Origin: Ruminococcus difficilis
GTDB taxonomy: Bacteria > Bacillota_A > Clostridia > Oscillospirales > Acutalibacteraceae
NCBI RefSeq assembly: GCF_016680995.1
Contig: NZ_JAEQMG010000048.1
Span: 248,001-312,000 of the forward strand
Reading direction: 5' to 3'
DNA: 64,000 nt
Of the stretch, positions 16,531-25,701 are shown in pieces. Made by a program: the position numbers and the translations under genes. Numbering within the stretch: the stretch's first letter is position 1; every line of letters starts with the position of its first letter. Below the pieces are notes generated by a model. The model worked only from the letters and a program-made list of their open reading frames with translations. It had not been told where the DNA came from and did not search any database.

Positions 16531-16647
16531 GGTGAATGGTGAATGGTGAACGGTGATTGTATCTCGCTTTGCTCGATCATTTTATACAGGAATCCAAAAC
16601 GCGAAGCGTTTCCCACAACCGTTAACCGTTAACCGTTAACCGTTATC
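16531..16647. repeat. heptamer-bounded repeat element between pth and mfd
   Basis: Left array GGTGAAT x2, GGTGAAC, GGTGATT (16531-16558), right array CGTTAAC x3, CGTTATC (16620-16647), with 61 bases between that include AAACGCGAAGCGTTT. The right array ends 3-5 bases before the mfd ribosome site, so it may have brought or displaced it. Confidence 0.65.
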
Positions 16648-16659
16648 CAAGAGGAAACT

Positions 16660-19600
16660 ATGCAATTTTTAGATCATGTCATCCAACGCACCAAGCAGTA
16701 CAAGGCGTTGGACAATGCCGTCCATACCCGGTCACGCGCTGCGGCGATCGGCGTATCGGGCGTTCACAAAGCCAATATTATCACATCGCTCTGCCGGGAT
16801 AACGCCGTCAGAGCCTTTTGTGTTGCCCAAAATGAGCAGGAAGCGCAGATCTTATGCAACGATCTGAGCGCTATGGGACTTCGCGCGCTGGTCTATCCGA
16901 AGAAGGATTTCATCTACATCCCGTCGCAGATCAAGTCGCATGAATATGAGCACCAGCGCCTGAACGTGCTCAGCCGTATGCTCAGCGGCGACTATGACGT
17001 CATCATCGCCACGCTCGACGCAGCGGCGCAGTTCACCATCCCAAAGGATGTCCTGCAGTCGGTCAGCAAAACGCTCAAGCCTGACGTCGAGATCGACCTG
17101 CCCGCCTTTGAAAAATCGCTGATCCTGCTCGGTTATGAGCGCTGTGACAACGTCGAGGGCAGCGGTCAGTTCTCCATCCGCGGCGGCATCATCGACCTGT
17201 TCATGCCCGACAGCGACGCGCCCGTGCGTATCGAGCTGTGGGGCGATCAGATCGACACCATCAACTACTTCGACGTCGAAACCCAGCGCCGTACCGATTA
17301 CTGTGAGGAAATCGAGCTGACCCCCTCGGGCGAAATCCTGATCGACGACAAAGAAAAGCTCGCCGACAAGATCAGCCGAAAGGCCGCCTATCTCAAAAGC
17401 GAAGGCAGTCAAAAGGCAAAGGAACGTTTGCAAAAGGAAGCGGATATGCTTCGCTCGGGGCTGAGCTTTGCGACCTATGATAAATACATTTCTCTGGTCT
17501 ACAACAAGCCCGCTACCCTCTTCGATTATTTTGATGATAACGAGATCGTCTTTATCTCCGAATACAAAAATGTCAAGGAACGCGACCGCTCCATGGACTT
17601 CCATGAAAAGGAGGAGCTCAAGGCGCTGTTCGCGGACGGCGTATTATGCCGCGGCTTTGAGACCTACTCCCTCAACTTCACACAGAGCATGAATATCCTG
17701 CTCGACCGCGCGGCGATCTTCCTCGACACCTTCTCCCACTCGTCCTACAACACGGAGCTGTCTGCCGCGGTGACCTTCAACGCTCGTCAGACCTCGCCGT
17801 GGTCGGGTCAGAGCACCGCGCTGATCGAGGATCTGGAGGATATCGGCTACGGCAGTATGGCGGTCGTCATCCTCGCCGGTACCGAAAAGGGAGCCGAGAA
17901 CCTCTGCACCCTGCTTAACGAAAAGGGCGTCAACGCCCGCTATGTCAAGGAATTGGACGACGCGGAACGCGGATTCGTCTATATTATGCCCGGTATGCTC
18001 AGCGCGGGCATCGAATACCCCGAACAGAATTTCATCCTATACACCCTGTCAGCCGTCAACTCCTCTTACAAAAAGAAACGCCGCCGTACCCCCAAGGACG
18101 GCAAGGCGGTCTACAATCTCAGCGAGCTTTCCGTGGGCGAATACGTGGTACACTCCATCCACGGTATCGGCATCTACCGCGGCATCCGCAAAATGGATGT
18201 ACAGGGCTTTTTGAAGGACTACATCATGATCGAGTACGCCAAGGGCGACAACCTCTATGTCCCCGTCACCCAACTCGATTTGGTGGCAAAATACATCGGC
18301 CCCAAGGAAAACAGCCGCGTCAAGCTCAACCGGCTCGGCTCCAAGGAGTGGGTCAACTCCAAACGCAGGGTCAAAGCCGCAGCCAAGGAGATGGCGAAGG
18401 AGCTGATCGAGCTCTACTCCAAGCGTATGCAAGCGCAGGGGCATGCCTTCTCCGACGACAACGAGTGGCAGCATGACTTTGAAGCAGGCTTCCCCTATGA
18501 GGAGACCGAAGATCAGCTGCGCTGCTGTGATGAGATCAAGCACGATATGACCCGCGCCGTGCCGATGGATCGACTGCTATGCGGCGACGTCGGCTTCGGC
18601 AAGACCGAGGTCGCGCTACGGGCGGCATTCAAGTGCGTGTCCGACAGCAAGCAATGCGCCCTGCTCTGCCCCACCACCATCCTCGCGTGGCAGCACTACC
18701 AGACCGTGCTGAACCGCTTTGACGGCTACCCGATCCGTGTGGAACTGCTCTCCCGATTCCGCTCTCCCGCTCAGCAGAAGGAGATCCTCGAAAAGCTCAA
18801 ACACGGCGAGATCGATATGATCATCGGCACCCACCGTCTGGTGCAAAAGGATGTGGAATTCCGCGATCTTGGACTTGCGATCATCGATGAGGAACAGCGC
18901 TTCGGCGTTGCGCAGAAAGAGCATTTCAAAGAGATGCGCAAGAATATCGACATCCTCACCCTCTCGGCGACCCCCATCCCCCGCACCCTGAACATGGCGA
19001 TGAGCGGCATCCGCGATATGTCCGTCATCGAAGAAGCGCCCCTCGACCGTCATCCCGTCCAGACCTATGTACTCGAGCATGATTCCGCCGTCATCAATGA
19101 GGCGATCCGCCGGGAGCTGAGGCGCGGCGGACAGGTATTCTATCTCTACAACAACGTCGAAGGGATCGAAGCAAAGGCGATCCGCATCGGCGAGGCGATT
19201 CCCGAAGCCAATATCGCCGTCGGTCACGGCAAGATGAGCGAGCAGGAGCTCAGCGACGTATGGCGTAAAATGCTCAATCAGGAGGTCAATGTCCTCGTCT
19301 GCACCACCATCATCGAGACCGGCGTCGATCTGCCGAACGCCAACACGCTGATCATCGAGAACGCCGACCGCTTCGGGCTCTCTCAGCTCCACCAGATCCG
19401 CGGAAGAGTCGGACGCTCCTCCCGCCGCGCCTACGCCTATTTCACCTACAACGGCGCCAAGGTGCTGTCGGATATCTCCCAAAAGCGCCTGACCGCGATC
19501 CGCGAATTCACGGAGTTCGGGTCGGGCTTCAAGATCGCCATGCGTGACCTCGAGCTGCGCGGAGCAGGCAACATCCTCGGCGCGGAACAGCACGGTCACA

Positions 19601-20109
19601 TGGAGGACGTCGGCTACGATATGTACATCAAGCTCCTCGGCGACGCCGTGCGTGAGGAGAAGGGCGAACAGCCGGAATCCGTTGAGGAACACGACTGCCT
19701 GATTGATGTGCAGGTGCAGGCGCATATCCCCGAAAGCTACATCGAAAGCCTCTCCAGCCGCCTCGACGCCTACCGCAGGATCTCCGACATCCGCTCCGGG
19801 GAGGACGCGCACGACGTCATCGACGAGCTGTTGGATCGCTACGGCGACGTACCCGCGTCGGTCATGGGGCTGGTCGATATCGCGCTGGTGCGCAACCGCG
19901 CCGCCGCGATCGGCGTCTATGAGATCCGACAGAACGATACCTCGCTGCTGCTGTATCTGAACGATATCCGCCGCAAGGAGGTGCCCGAGCTGATCGGCAA
20001 GATGGCGGGCAGAGCGATGCTCAGTGCAGGCGGCAAGCCCTACATCGCCGTCCGCATAAAAAAAACCGATAAGGTCATCGACACGCTCAAGGAGCTGTTC
20101 GGCAAATAA
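16660..20109 (+). CDS. mfd: transcription-repair coupling factor
   Basis: 1149 residues, full length. It dislodges RNA polymerase stalled at DNA lesions and recruits UvrA. N-terminal UvrB-like domains (about 1-350), CarD-like polymerase-interaction domain (about 490-560, VGEYVVHSIHGIGIYRG), then a RecG-like translocase: P-loop GDVGFGKTEVA near 648, DEEQ box IIDEEQRFGV near 742, SATPIPRTLN near 768, and the TRG region near 880-930, ending in domain D7. AGAGGAAACT precedes the ATG. Last gene of the glmU-prs-pth-mfd group. Confidence 0.97.
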   Translation: MQFLDHVIQRTKQYKALDNAVHTRSRAAAIGVSGVHKANIITSLCRDNAVRAFCVAQNEQEAQILCNDLSAMGLRALVYPKKDFIYIPSQIKSHEYEHQRLNVLSRMLSGDYDVIIATLDAAAQFTIPKDVLQSVSKTLKPDVEIDLPAFEKSLILLGYERCDNVEGSGQFSIRGGIIDLFMPDSDAPVRIELWGDQIDTINYFDVETQRRTDYCEEIELTPSGEILIDDKEKLADKISRKAAYLKSEGSQKAKERLQKEADMLRSGLSFATYDKYISLVYNKPATLFDYFDDNEIVFISEYKNVKERDRSMDFHEKEELKALFADGVLCRGFETYSLNFTQSMNILLDRAAIFLDTFSHSSYNTELSAAVTFNARQTSPWSGQSTALIEDLEDIGYGSMAVVILAGTEKGAENLCTLLNEKGVNARYVKELDDAERGFVYIMPGMLSAGIEYPEQNFILYTLSAVNSSYKKKRRRTPKDGKAVYNLSELSVGEYVVHSIHGIGIYRGIRKMDVQGFLKDYIMIEYAKGDNLYVPVTQLDLVAKYIGPKENSRVKLNRLGSKEWVNSKRRVKAAAKEMAKELIELYSKRMQAQGHAFSDDNEWQHDFEAGFPYEETEDQLRCCDEIKHDMTRAVPMDRLLCGDVGFGKTEVALRAAFKCVSDSKQCALLCPTTILAWQHYQTVLNRFDGYPIRVELLSRFRSPAQQKEILEKLKHGEIDMIIGTHRLVQKDVEFRDLGLAIIDEEQRFGVAQKEHFKEMRKNIDILTLSATPIPRTLNMAMSGIRDMSVIEEAPLDRHPVQTYVLEHDSAVINEAIRRELRRGGQVFYLYNNVEGIEAKAIRIGEAIPEANIAVGHGKMSEQELSDVWRKMLNQEVNVLVCTTIIETGVDLPNANTLIIENADRFGLSQLHQIRGRVGRSSRRAYAYFTYNGAKVLSDISQKRLTAIREFTEFGSGFKIAMRDLELRGAGNILGAEQHGHMEDVGYDMYIKLLGDAVREEKGEQPESVEEHDCLIDVQVQAHIPESYIESLSSRLDAYRRISDIRSGEDAHDVIDELLDRYGDVPASVMGLVDIALVRNRAAAIGVYEIRQNDTSLLLYLNDIRRKEVPELIGKMAGRAMLSAGGKPYIAVRIKKTDKVIDTLKELFGK

Positions 20110-20119
20110 TCTACCTCTA

Positions 20120-20510
20120 TTGTAGGGACGTTCCTCAGCCGGAGACGGCACCCCTCTGTCCGCGTTGCGGACACCTCCCCAGCGGGGAGATCTCATCGGT
20201 CGTCCGCTGCCTTTCCATCATATCAACATTTGCGCGAAGCAAATGAACCCCTTTGTAGGGGAGGGGCTTGCTCCTCCCGAAACGTTTCCTCTCCTTCAAT
20301 ACCACCGCGAAGCAAGTCAACGTTTCCGTAGGGTACGGCGCTTGCGACGTACCGAAGCGCATGAAATATTGCCGCTCAAAAGCGAAGCAAATCAACACTT
20401 CCGTAGGGGCAAAAAAAAACATTTGCTCCGCATTTTGTGCCACTGCGACCTTCGCTGCGCGAACGGGAGCAGCAAGCCACTCCCCTACAAACCATGACTT
20501 CAACCTTTCC
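20120..20510. repeat. cluster of GTAGGG palindromes and GTCCGC...GCGGAC repeats
   Basis: The gap after mfd is made of short repeat remnants: GTAGGGGAGGGGCTTGCTCC near 20256, GTAGGGTACGGCGCTTGCG near 20330, GTAGGGGC near 20404, an inverted copy ending CCACTCCCCTAC near 20490, and GTCCGCGTTGCGGAC with CTCCCCAGCGGGGAG near 20158-20191. GAAGCAAAT and GCGAAGCAA words recur between them. No gene is supported. Confidence 0.65.
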
Positions 20511-20518
20511 GTAAATTC

Positions 20519-20550
20519 AACGCCCTGCGGTCACCGAACCGCAGGGCGTT
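20519..20550 (-). terminator. terminator downstream of the CHAP-dockerin gene
   Basis: AACGCCCTGCGGT pairs perfectly with ACCGCAGGGCGTT around a short loop; the minus-strand 3' flank is GAATTT, so the U tract is weak. Confidence 0.6.
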
Positions 20551-20573
20551 CATTATGTCGATCTCTAATTATT

Positions 20574-22361
20574 TTATATCGCTTCACCGATCGCATACGG
20601 TGTTTCCATCCTTGACAAATAACGCTGGATATACGTCGCATCAACTATCTCCAACTCACCGTTACCGTCAACGTCGGCATTCATCAAAACCTCTTCATCA
20701 ACTCCGGTGTCGATATGCGCGACGTAGCGCATGATTTGTGCCATATCGATCGCGCTGATCTCACCGTCCCCGTCCGCGTCGCCGAGAATCATTTCACCGT
20801 TACTGAAATACGCATCAAGAAAAGATTCTACACAATTACCGGCATAATCATATACATAAATCCGATTATGATAGCGCGTATTTGTTTGAGCATAATCGAA
20901 ACGATTGATATCCAAATAATAAGTATCAGTACCATCGAAAGACGCATTGTTTATGATTTCGTCAGTAGCGTCAACTGTTGCAGATGTTCCAATCTTAACA
21001 GATTTTATCCCTACATTATCGTTAGGCTTGACACAAACACGGTAAGAATCACTTGTCAGCATTGTTATATATTGATCACTGATAATCGGCTTTTCGGTGT
21101 CGGGTGTAATTGTAACTGTTTTTGTTCCGAGCAGAACATTACTGCCATCTCCGAGATTGATCGCATAAACGCAAACCTTTTGCCTACCTGTTTTTGCGGT
21201 TGGTATCGTTGTTGAAAAGCCGTGATTGATTCCAACGTGATATACATTGTCCACATCCTGACGTCTTGTGTTTGCAACAATATCGCTGTGACCCTCTGCG
21301 CCTGCTTCGCCGGCTTCTCCGCCTATATACACATGAATTGCCAAAGGCTGATTGGTATTATTCCAATCAAACGCCCAACCGACGATAGATACCGTACCAA
21401 CGCCGCCTTCGGCTTTATCAAAAGCTCCTTCCGGATCTTTCGGTTTGATATCGACTGTTTTTTCTCCGAGCAGCGTATTTCTTCCGTCTCCGATATTGAT
21501 TGCATAAACATATACTTTTTGCGTTCCTGTTTTTGCAGTCGATATGGTTGAGGCAAATCCGTGATTCGTACCGACATGATAAACATCGTCCACGTCTTGG
21601 CGTTTTGTATTTGCAACAATATTTCCGTGACCCTCTGCACCTGCTTCACCGGCCTCTCCGCCGATATATACATGGATGGACAAAGATTGATTCGTATTAT
21701 CTCTGTCAAATGCCCAGCCGGCAATATACACTGTTCCGACCCCGCCTTCTGCATAATCATATGCGCCTTCGGGATTGTTACTGCTGCCTAAATATAAGTA
21801 GCCCAAAAAGTCGCTTCTATAACCGCACCAATTTGCGATTTCACCGACTTCAATCCTGTGAATAGCGCAATAACTATTACCGGATGCCCACTTTTGCCAA
21901 TTCCCATCATGCTTATATTGGTTAATACCTCCCTCGCTGATATATGCGGTATTCCCTTCTATCTTTTCGAGAATAGCAACATGACCGCTATAGCAAATCA
22001 CAGCCGGAGCATGAGGGGTAGAACCTCTGTTAAAGCCTAACGAAGGTCCATAATCGAAGTACCATGAAGAAGGATTCTTAGAAATGCAACTGCCCTTACC
22101 TGTTAATTGCATTACTCTTGAACCAACAAACCAAGTGCATCCGCCACCGCCATACGGGTCACCGCCTGTAGCTCCCCATCCACCGTCAGTATAGGGATAA
22201 GCGTTGATATTAATGTTTATCCCGCCTATGCCGTTGTTGGCTATTCCGGCGGCAGCGCTTTCCGCCATATTCATCTCTTTCGCAGATACACCGACCGGTA
22301 TCACCGCAAAAACGCTCAGCACCATAACCAGTGCTAACAGAATCGATAAACCCTTCTTCAC
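20574..22361 (-). CDS. secreted CHAP-domain protein with two GWAFD repeats and a dockerin
   Basis: 595 residues. Signal peptide (about 1-27, ending VGVSA). CHAP amidase/peptidase domain about 55-185 with the putative catalytic Cys in GGGGCTWFVG and His in YSGHVAILE; such domains cut peptidoglycan stem peptides or cross-bridges. Two tandem domains of about 100 residues (about 200-410) each start with GGVGTVYIAGWAFD or a close variant and contain HVYIGGEAGEAGAEGH. An Ig-like region follows (about 415-520), then a dockerin at the C-terminus (GDADGDGEISAIDMAQIMRY and ADVDGNGELEIVDATYIQRY). The start is GTG at 22361 with AGGAGGAAAG upstream. A cell-wall hydrolase with a dockerin hints at a role in an extracellular complex. 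Confidence 0.85.
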   Translation of the reverse strand: MKKGLSILLALVMVLSVFAVIPVGVSAKEMNMAESAAAGIANNGIGGINININAYPYTDGGWGATGGDPYGGGGCTWFVGSRVMQLTGKGSCISKNPSSWYFDYGPSLGFNRGSTPHAPAVICYSGHVAILEKIEGNTAYISEGGINQYKHDGNWQKWASGNSYCAIHRIEVGEIANWCGYRSDFLGYLYLGSSNNPEGAYDYAEGGVGTVYIAGWAFDRDNTNQSLSIHVYIGGEAGEAGAEGHGNIVANTKRQDVDDVYHVGTNHGFASTISTAKTGTQKVYVYAINIGDGRNTLLGEKTVDIKPKDPEGAFDKAEGGVGTVSIVGWAFDWNNTNQPLAIHVYIGGEAGEAGAEGHSDIVANTRRQDVDNVYHVGINHGFSTTIPTAKTGRQKVCVYAINLGDGSNVLLGTKTVTITPDTEKPIISDQYITMLTSDSYRVCVKPNDNVGIKSVKIGTSATVDATDEIINNASFDGTDTYYLDINRFDYAQTNTRYHNRIYVYDYAGNCVESFLDAYFSNGEMILGDADGDGEISAIDMAQIMRYVAHIDTGVDEEVLMNADVDGNGELEIVDATYIQRYLSRMETPYAIGEAI

Positions 22362-22411
22362 GTTCTTTCCTCCTAAACTTTATTACTCATTGAAAAATTA
22401 CTGAAACCCTT

Positions 22412-22520
22412 ACCGTAGGGATGACCATCGGTCGTCCGGGCACGCGTGCCTTTTTCCGAAATCGAAAACGCAAGATAAAAGCAAACATTTTTGCCACACG
22501 AACGAGGCTCGTCCTTACGA
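22412..22520. repeat. pair of GTAGGG palindromes
   Basis: GTAGGGATGACCATCGGTCG near 22413 and an inverted partner ACGAGGCTCGTCCTTAC near 22502-22518, upstream of the CHAP gene. Confidence 0.6.
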
Positions 22521-22536
22521 TAGCAGGGAACAAATT

Positions 22537-22751
22537 AAAAAGGCGCACGACCGAAAAGTCATGCGCCAAAAAACACATCGCTCTTCAATCGTCGCCAAAC
22601 AATTAACAGTATTTCAATCACATATTATCTTATGATGGGAATAGCAGTATAGAGCATAGTGTTTTTATCGTGAAAATAAAAACACTATTCCCAAAGGAAA
22701 AGACAATATGTGCTTACATAAAACTATTCAACTGTTAATTGTTGGCACTTT
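22537..22751 (-). ncRNA. candidate small RNA: long imperfect hairpin plus intrinsic terminator (6S-like)
   Basis: On the minus strand a predicted transcript of about 215 nt starts just before a 153-nt imperfect hairpin (22746-22594). The closing stem is GCCAACAATTAACAG with CTGTTAATTGTTTGGC; a large asymmetric central loop follows; then CACATATTGTCTT pairs with AAGATAATATGTG, GGGAATAG with CTATTCCC, and an apical AGTGTTTTTAT with ATAAAAACACT. The tail holds GGCGCATGAC/GTCGTGCGCC followed by TTTTT (22567-22537). No reading frame of note lies inside. A long rod with a central bubble and terminator is the shape of 6S RNA, but I did not test this against a model. Confidence 0.5.
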
Positions 22752-22757
22752 CATTTT

Positions 22758-22786
22758 ATCATATCCATCCCAGCCGCGCAATCCAA
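22758..22786 (-). promoter_or_regulatory. promoter of the candidate small RNA
   Basis: On the minus strand TTGGAT (22786-22781), a 17-base spacer and TATGAT (22763-22758), which places the start near 22751, at the foot of the long hairpin. Confidence 0.55.
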
Positions 22787-22949
22787 AATACTTACCTTGA
22801 AATTATGCAGAACGCACAATACAGAAAGAGCCTGACTGCTCTGCGTTTTATTCACCGACATTCACACCTTATATGATACACAATTATATTTCTAATACAG
22901 AATTAAATACTAACATTCTGTTAATAATCGATTTTTTGCCCCAATAAAC

Positions 22950-22978
22950 TGGACAAAAGCGCAAAAATAGTGTATATT
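22950..22978 (+). promoter_or_regulatory. promoter of the lipoprotein gene
   Basis: TGGACA (22950-22955), 17-base spacer, TATATT (22973-22978); the leader to the ATG at 23056 is about 70 bases. Confidence 0.55.
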
Positions 22979-23055
22979 ATATTAGTTAAATCATATTATC
23001 ATGAGGAAATGTGCAGTTATCCTTCCCGTGATAAGTACAAAGGACGGTAATTAAA

Positions 23056-24219
23056 ATGAAGAATTTTACGAAAATCCTCTGCGTTGTGCTTGCACTCGTC
23101 ATGGCGCTCTCGGTAGCCTCCTGCTCACTTTCCAAGCAGTATGCTTACCAGAAGGACGGCATCGAGCTGCCCATCGGCGTATACGTCTATTATATGTACA
23201 GCGCGTATAACGAAGCGCAGACCCTCGCGCAGAAGAGCGATCTTTATGATGCCGCGACAGGCAAATACGACGGCAAGAAATCCTTCCTCAAGATCGAGAT
23301 CACCGATGAGGACGGCAACACTGCCATAGCAGAGGATTGGATCACCGATAAGACAAAGGAAAAGCTCCAGAACGCGGTCGCGATCGAGACCAAGTACAAT
23401 GAGCTCGGATGCACAGTCGATCAGGCTGAGCTCGATCAGGCTAAGACTTACATCCAGCAGGCATACTGGGATCAGAACCTCAAGGCGGTTCTCGAACCCT
23501 GCGGCGTCAGCTTTGATTCCTTCTTCATGGCGGAGTACACCATCAATATCGCCGAGAAGAACGCTGCGTTTGAGGCTGAGTACGGCGAGGGCGGTCCCTC
23601 CGCGGTATCCACCCCGGATCTGACCGATTACTTTACAAAGAACTACACCTCTTACAAGTATTTCTCCGCTAACCTCTATACTACTACTGATGACGGACAG
23701 ACCGACGCGACGACTACCACCACCACTTCCGCGAACAACACTCCCCTCTCGGAAGAAGAGATCGCGAAGTATACCTCGTCATTTGAGGATTATGCGTCCA
23801 AAATCTCCGACGGCAGCTCTTACGATGACGTCGTTAAGAAGTATATGGAGGATTACAGCGTCACCGAGGATCCCACTACCGCGAATGTCGAGATCATCGA
23901 TGAAAACACCACCGATGAACTCCTCAAAACCATCAAGGATATGAAGGACGGTCAGGCGATGACGGTTCAGATCGGTGATGATGAAAACACCAAGCAGATC
24001 TATATGATCTATCGTGAACCGATCGAGAAGCAGACCGACGCTTACATCAACGATTCTGAAAATAGCAAAAAGGTTCTCCAGTCCATGAAGGGCGAAGTCT
24101 TTGACGCTCTCTTAAAGAAGCTCGCGGAAGATATGGATGTACAGCCCTCCTCCGCATGCAACAGCTATAAGCCCTCCATGTTTGAGACAAAGATAAAGAC
24201 TAATACTAAACGGAGTTGA
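23056..24219 (+). CDS. lipoprotein, possible SurA/PrsA-like foldase or surface lipoprotein
   Basis: 387 residues with a lipoprotein signal peptide (lipobox SVASC, Cys23). The mature part is acidic and mostly helical, with a Thr-rich linker near 215-230 (TDATTTTTTSANN) and a second half (EEIAKYTSSFEDYASKISDG, then MKDGQAMTVQIGDD) that recalls the SurA-N/parvulin layout of extracytoplasmic foldases. I do not see a clear parvulin active site, so the function is tentative. A good promoter lies upstream and AAGGA before the ATG. Followed after four bases by a membrane protein gene, so the two are probably one operon. Confidence 0.65.
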   Translation: MKNFTKILCVVLALVMALSVASCSLSKQYAYQKDGIELPIGVYVYYMYSAYNEAQTLAQKSDLYDAATGKYDGKKSFLKIEITDEDGNTAIAEDWITDKTKEKLQNAVAIETKYNELGCTVDQAELDQAKTYIQQAYWDQNLKAVLEPCGVSFDSFFMAEYTINIAEKNAAFEAEYGEGGPSAVSTPDLTDYFTKNYTSYKYFSANLYTTTDDGQTDATTTTTTSANNTPLSEEEIAKYTSSFEDYASKISDGSSYDDVVKKYMEDYSVTEDPTTANVEIIDENTTDELLKTIKDMKDGQAMTVQIGDDENTKQIYMIYREPIEKQTDAYINDSENSKKVLQSMKGEVFDALLKKLAEDMDVQPSSACNSYKPSMFETKIKTNTKRS

Positions 24220-24223
24220 TTTT

Positions 24224-25114
24224 ATGAAGAAATCACTTAGATTTATCTCCCTATTGATAGCAGTCGTCTTTATGATCTCCGGCGCAGTGATGGTCGTATG
24301 CCATGCGGAACCCGATAATAACGCACAGCCTGCCCAGAACGATCCGCAACCAGCCCAGAACGACCCGCAGCCAGCCCAGAACGACCCTCAGCCAGCCCAG
24401 AACGATCAGCAGACTGCCCAGAACGATCAGTCATCCGGCAACAACAGCTATGATACCGGCAACAACGGTTACGATAACCAGAACAACTACAATTCTGGCT
24501 ATGAATCCGATTATAACTCCAACTACAACTCCGGCAGTTATGACTCCGGAAACGTCGGAACAGTCGAAGATAACGCTCCGGTTTACTACGGCGATCCTTC
24601 CAACAGCAACAACTATGTTGTCAACAGCACCGAATCGGCAGCCGGCTCGGTATCCTCTTCTCTCTACAATTCCTCCGGTATGAGCGCGGAAGACGCGAAA
24701 CCGAACGAGTGGAGCGATATCACCCTGGATGAAAAAACCGTACAGACCGGCGTGACCGACTTCTCGGCAATCAAGGAAAACACGAAGGTCGAGGATAACG
24801 GCTACTGGATCCTTTATGTCGGCTATGCCCTTCTCGGACTCTCTGTATTAGGTATCCTGTACTTCATTATCGCGACCATCGCCCACAGGAGCGCGGTCAA
24901 GAAAGCGGAGCGCCTTGAGCGCAGACGTTCTTCCTCTCCCTCTCGTTCTGCCGCGGCGCGCATGGAAGAGAGAGAAAGATATGACGAATATGAAGAAGCT
25001 CCCCGTCGCAGAACGTCACGCTACGCGGATGAAGACGAGGGCTATTCCCGCCGTTCTTCCTCCCGCTCCGATACCGGCGAGGTCTATGTGCCCCGTCGTG
25101 CCGCAAAAAGATAA
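24224..25114 (+). CDS. exported single-span membrane protein with (PQPAQND) repeats
   Basis: 296 residues: signal sequence (about 1-28), four to five degenerate heptads of the DPQPAQN type at about 33-70, a Tyr/Asn/Ser/Gly-rich low-complexity region (about 70-160), one membrane helix near 193-217 (WILYVGYALLGLSVLGILYF), then a strongly basic and acidic cytoplasmic tail with RRRSSSPSRSAAARMEERER. Homology was not recognised. CGGAG eight bases before the ATG lies in the 3' end of the lipoprotein gene, so translation is coupled. The repeats may vary in number between strains. Confidence 0.65.
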   Translation: MKKSLRFISLLIAVVFMISGAVMVVCHAEPDNNAQPAQNDPQPAQNDPQPAQNDPQPAQNDQQTAQNDQSSGNNSYDTGNNGYDNQNNYNSGYESDYNSNYNSGSYDSGNVGTVEDNAPVYYGDPSNSNNYVVNSTESAAGSVSSSLYNSSGMSAEDAKPNEWSDITLDEKTVQTGVTDFSAIKENTKVEDNGYWILYVGYALLGLSVLGILYFIIATIAHRSAVKKAERLERRRSSSPSRSAAARMEERERYDEYEEAPRRRTSRYADEDEGYSRRSSSRSDTGEVYVPRRAAKR

Positions 25115-25135
25115 GCGATCACTGATCTGAATACC

Positions 25136-25175
25136 AAAAAGCACTTCTGAGTCAAACGCTCAGAAGTGCTTTTTT
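25136..25175. terminator. strong bidirectional terminator
   Basis: AAAAAGCACTTCTGAG pairs perfectly with CTCAGAAGTGCTTTTTT. It separates the convergent membrane protein gene and the phage-derived block. Confidence 0.88.
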
Positions 25176-25218
25176 CTTCTCATCCGCCTATCAGACTTTG
25201 GATGATGCTATTGATCGG

Positions 25219-25680
25219 TTATTTGAACGCAATCATGGTATACTGAGCGAGATTCTCATTCAGACTCACCCTGACTCCGTTCGACGCCGTGCTCTCGCTC
25301 ACCAAAACGCCGGTGCTCGTCACACTGACGCCCACGCTTCCACCCTGTCCGTATGAGGCAGAGGCGGCATTGACGACATTCACGCTGTTGCTGTAGCTCA
25401 CAAACGGTACGCCGCGCTTGTAGATAAAGACAAATTTCGGATGGAAATCCAGCGTGATGGAGCGCTGCGCCTCGCCGTTGCCCGCATACATCATGACGAC
25501 GAACGGTTCATTCAGCCTTGCCTTTTCATCGGCGTTCAAGTGGATATTGCCGTTCGCGATATGTCCGCCGAGCTGTGTATCGATAATGGTGTTGTCGGAT
25601 ACAAAATCCGCGCGTTTGGGGCGGTCTGTCGCCTCCCACGCGCTCAGATGGAGATTCGGCGTATAGTTACTGCTTGCCAT
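25219..25680 (-). CDS. phage tail-tip/fibre-like protein
   Basis: 153 residues. The N-terminus YTPNLHLSAWEATDRPKRAD then DNTIIDTQL is like the attachment segment of phage fibre proteins, which often contain a 'single domain of N independent nodes' pattern. The rest is Ser/Val/Gly-rich and beta-like (GQGGSVGVSVTSTGVLVSES). It is the last gene of the phage block, where receptor-binding proteins usually sit. AGAAGG precedes the ATG. Confidence 0.6.
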   Translation of the reverse strand: MASSNYTPNLHLSAWEATDRPKRADFVSDNTIIDTQLGGHIANGNIHLNADEKARLNEPFVVMMYAGNGEAQRSITLDFHPKFVFIYKRGVPFVSYSNSVNVVNAASASYGQGGSVGVSVTSTGVLVSESTASNGVRVSLNENLAQYTMIAFK

Positions 25681-25701
25681 AAAACCCTTCTTTCTGTTAT
25701 G

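Noticed and set aside
18616..20196. 526-codon frame antisense to mfd
   Set aside because: Mfd has all family motifs; the antisense frame shows none.
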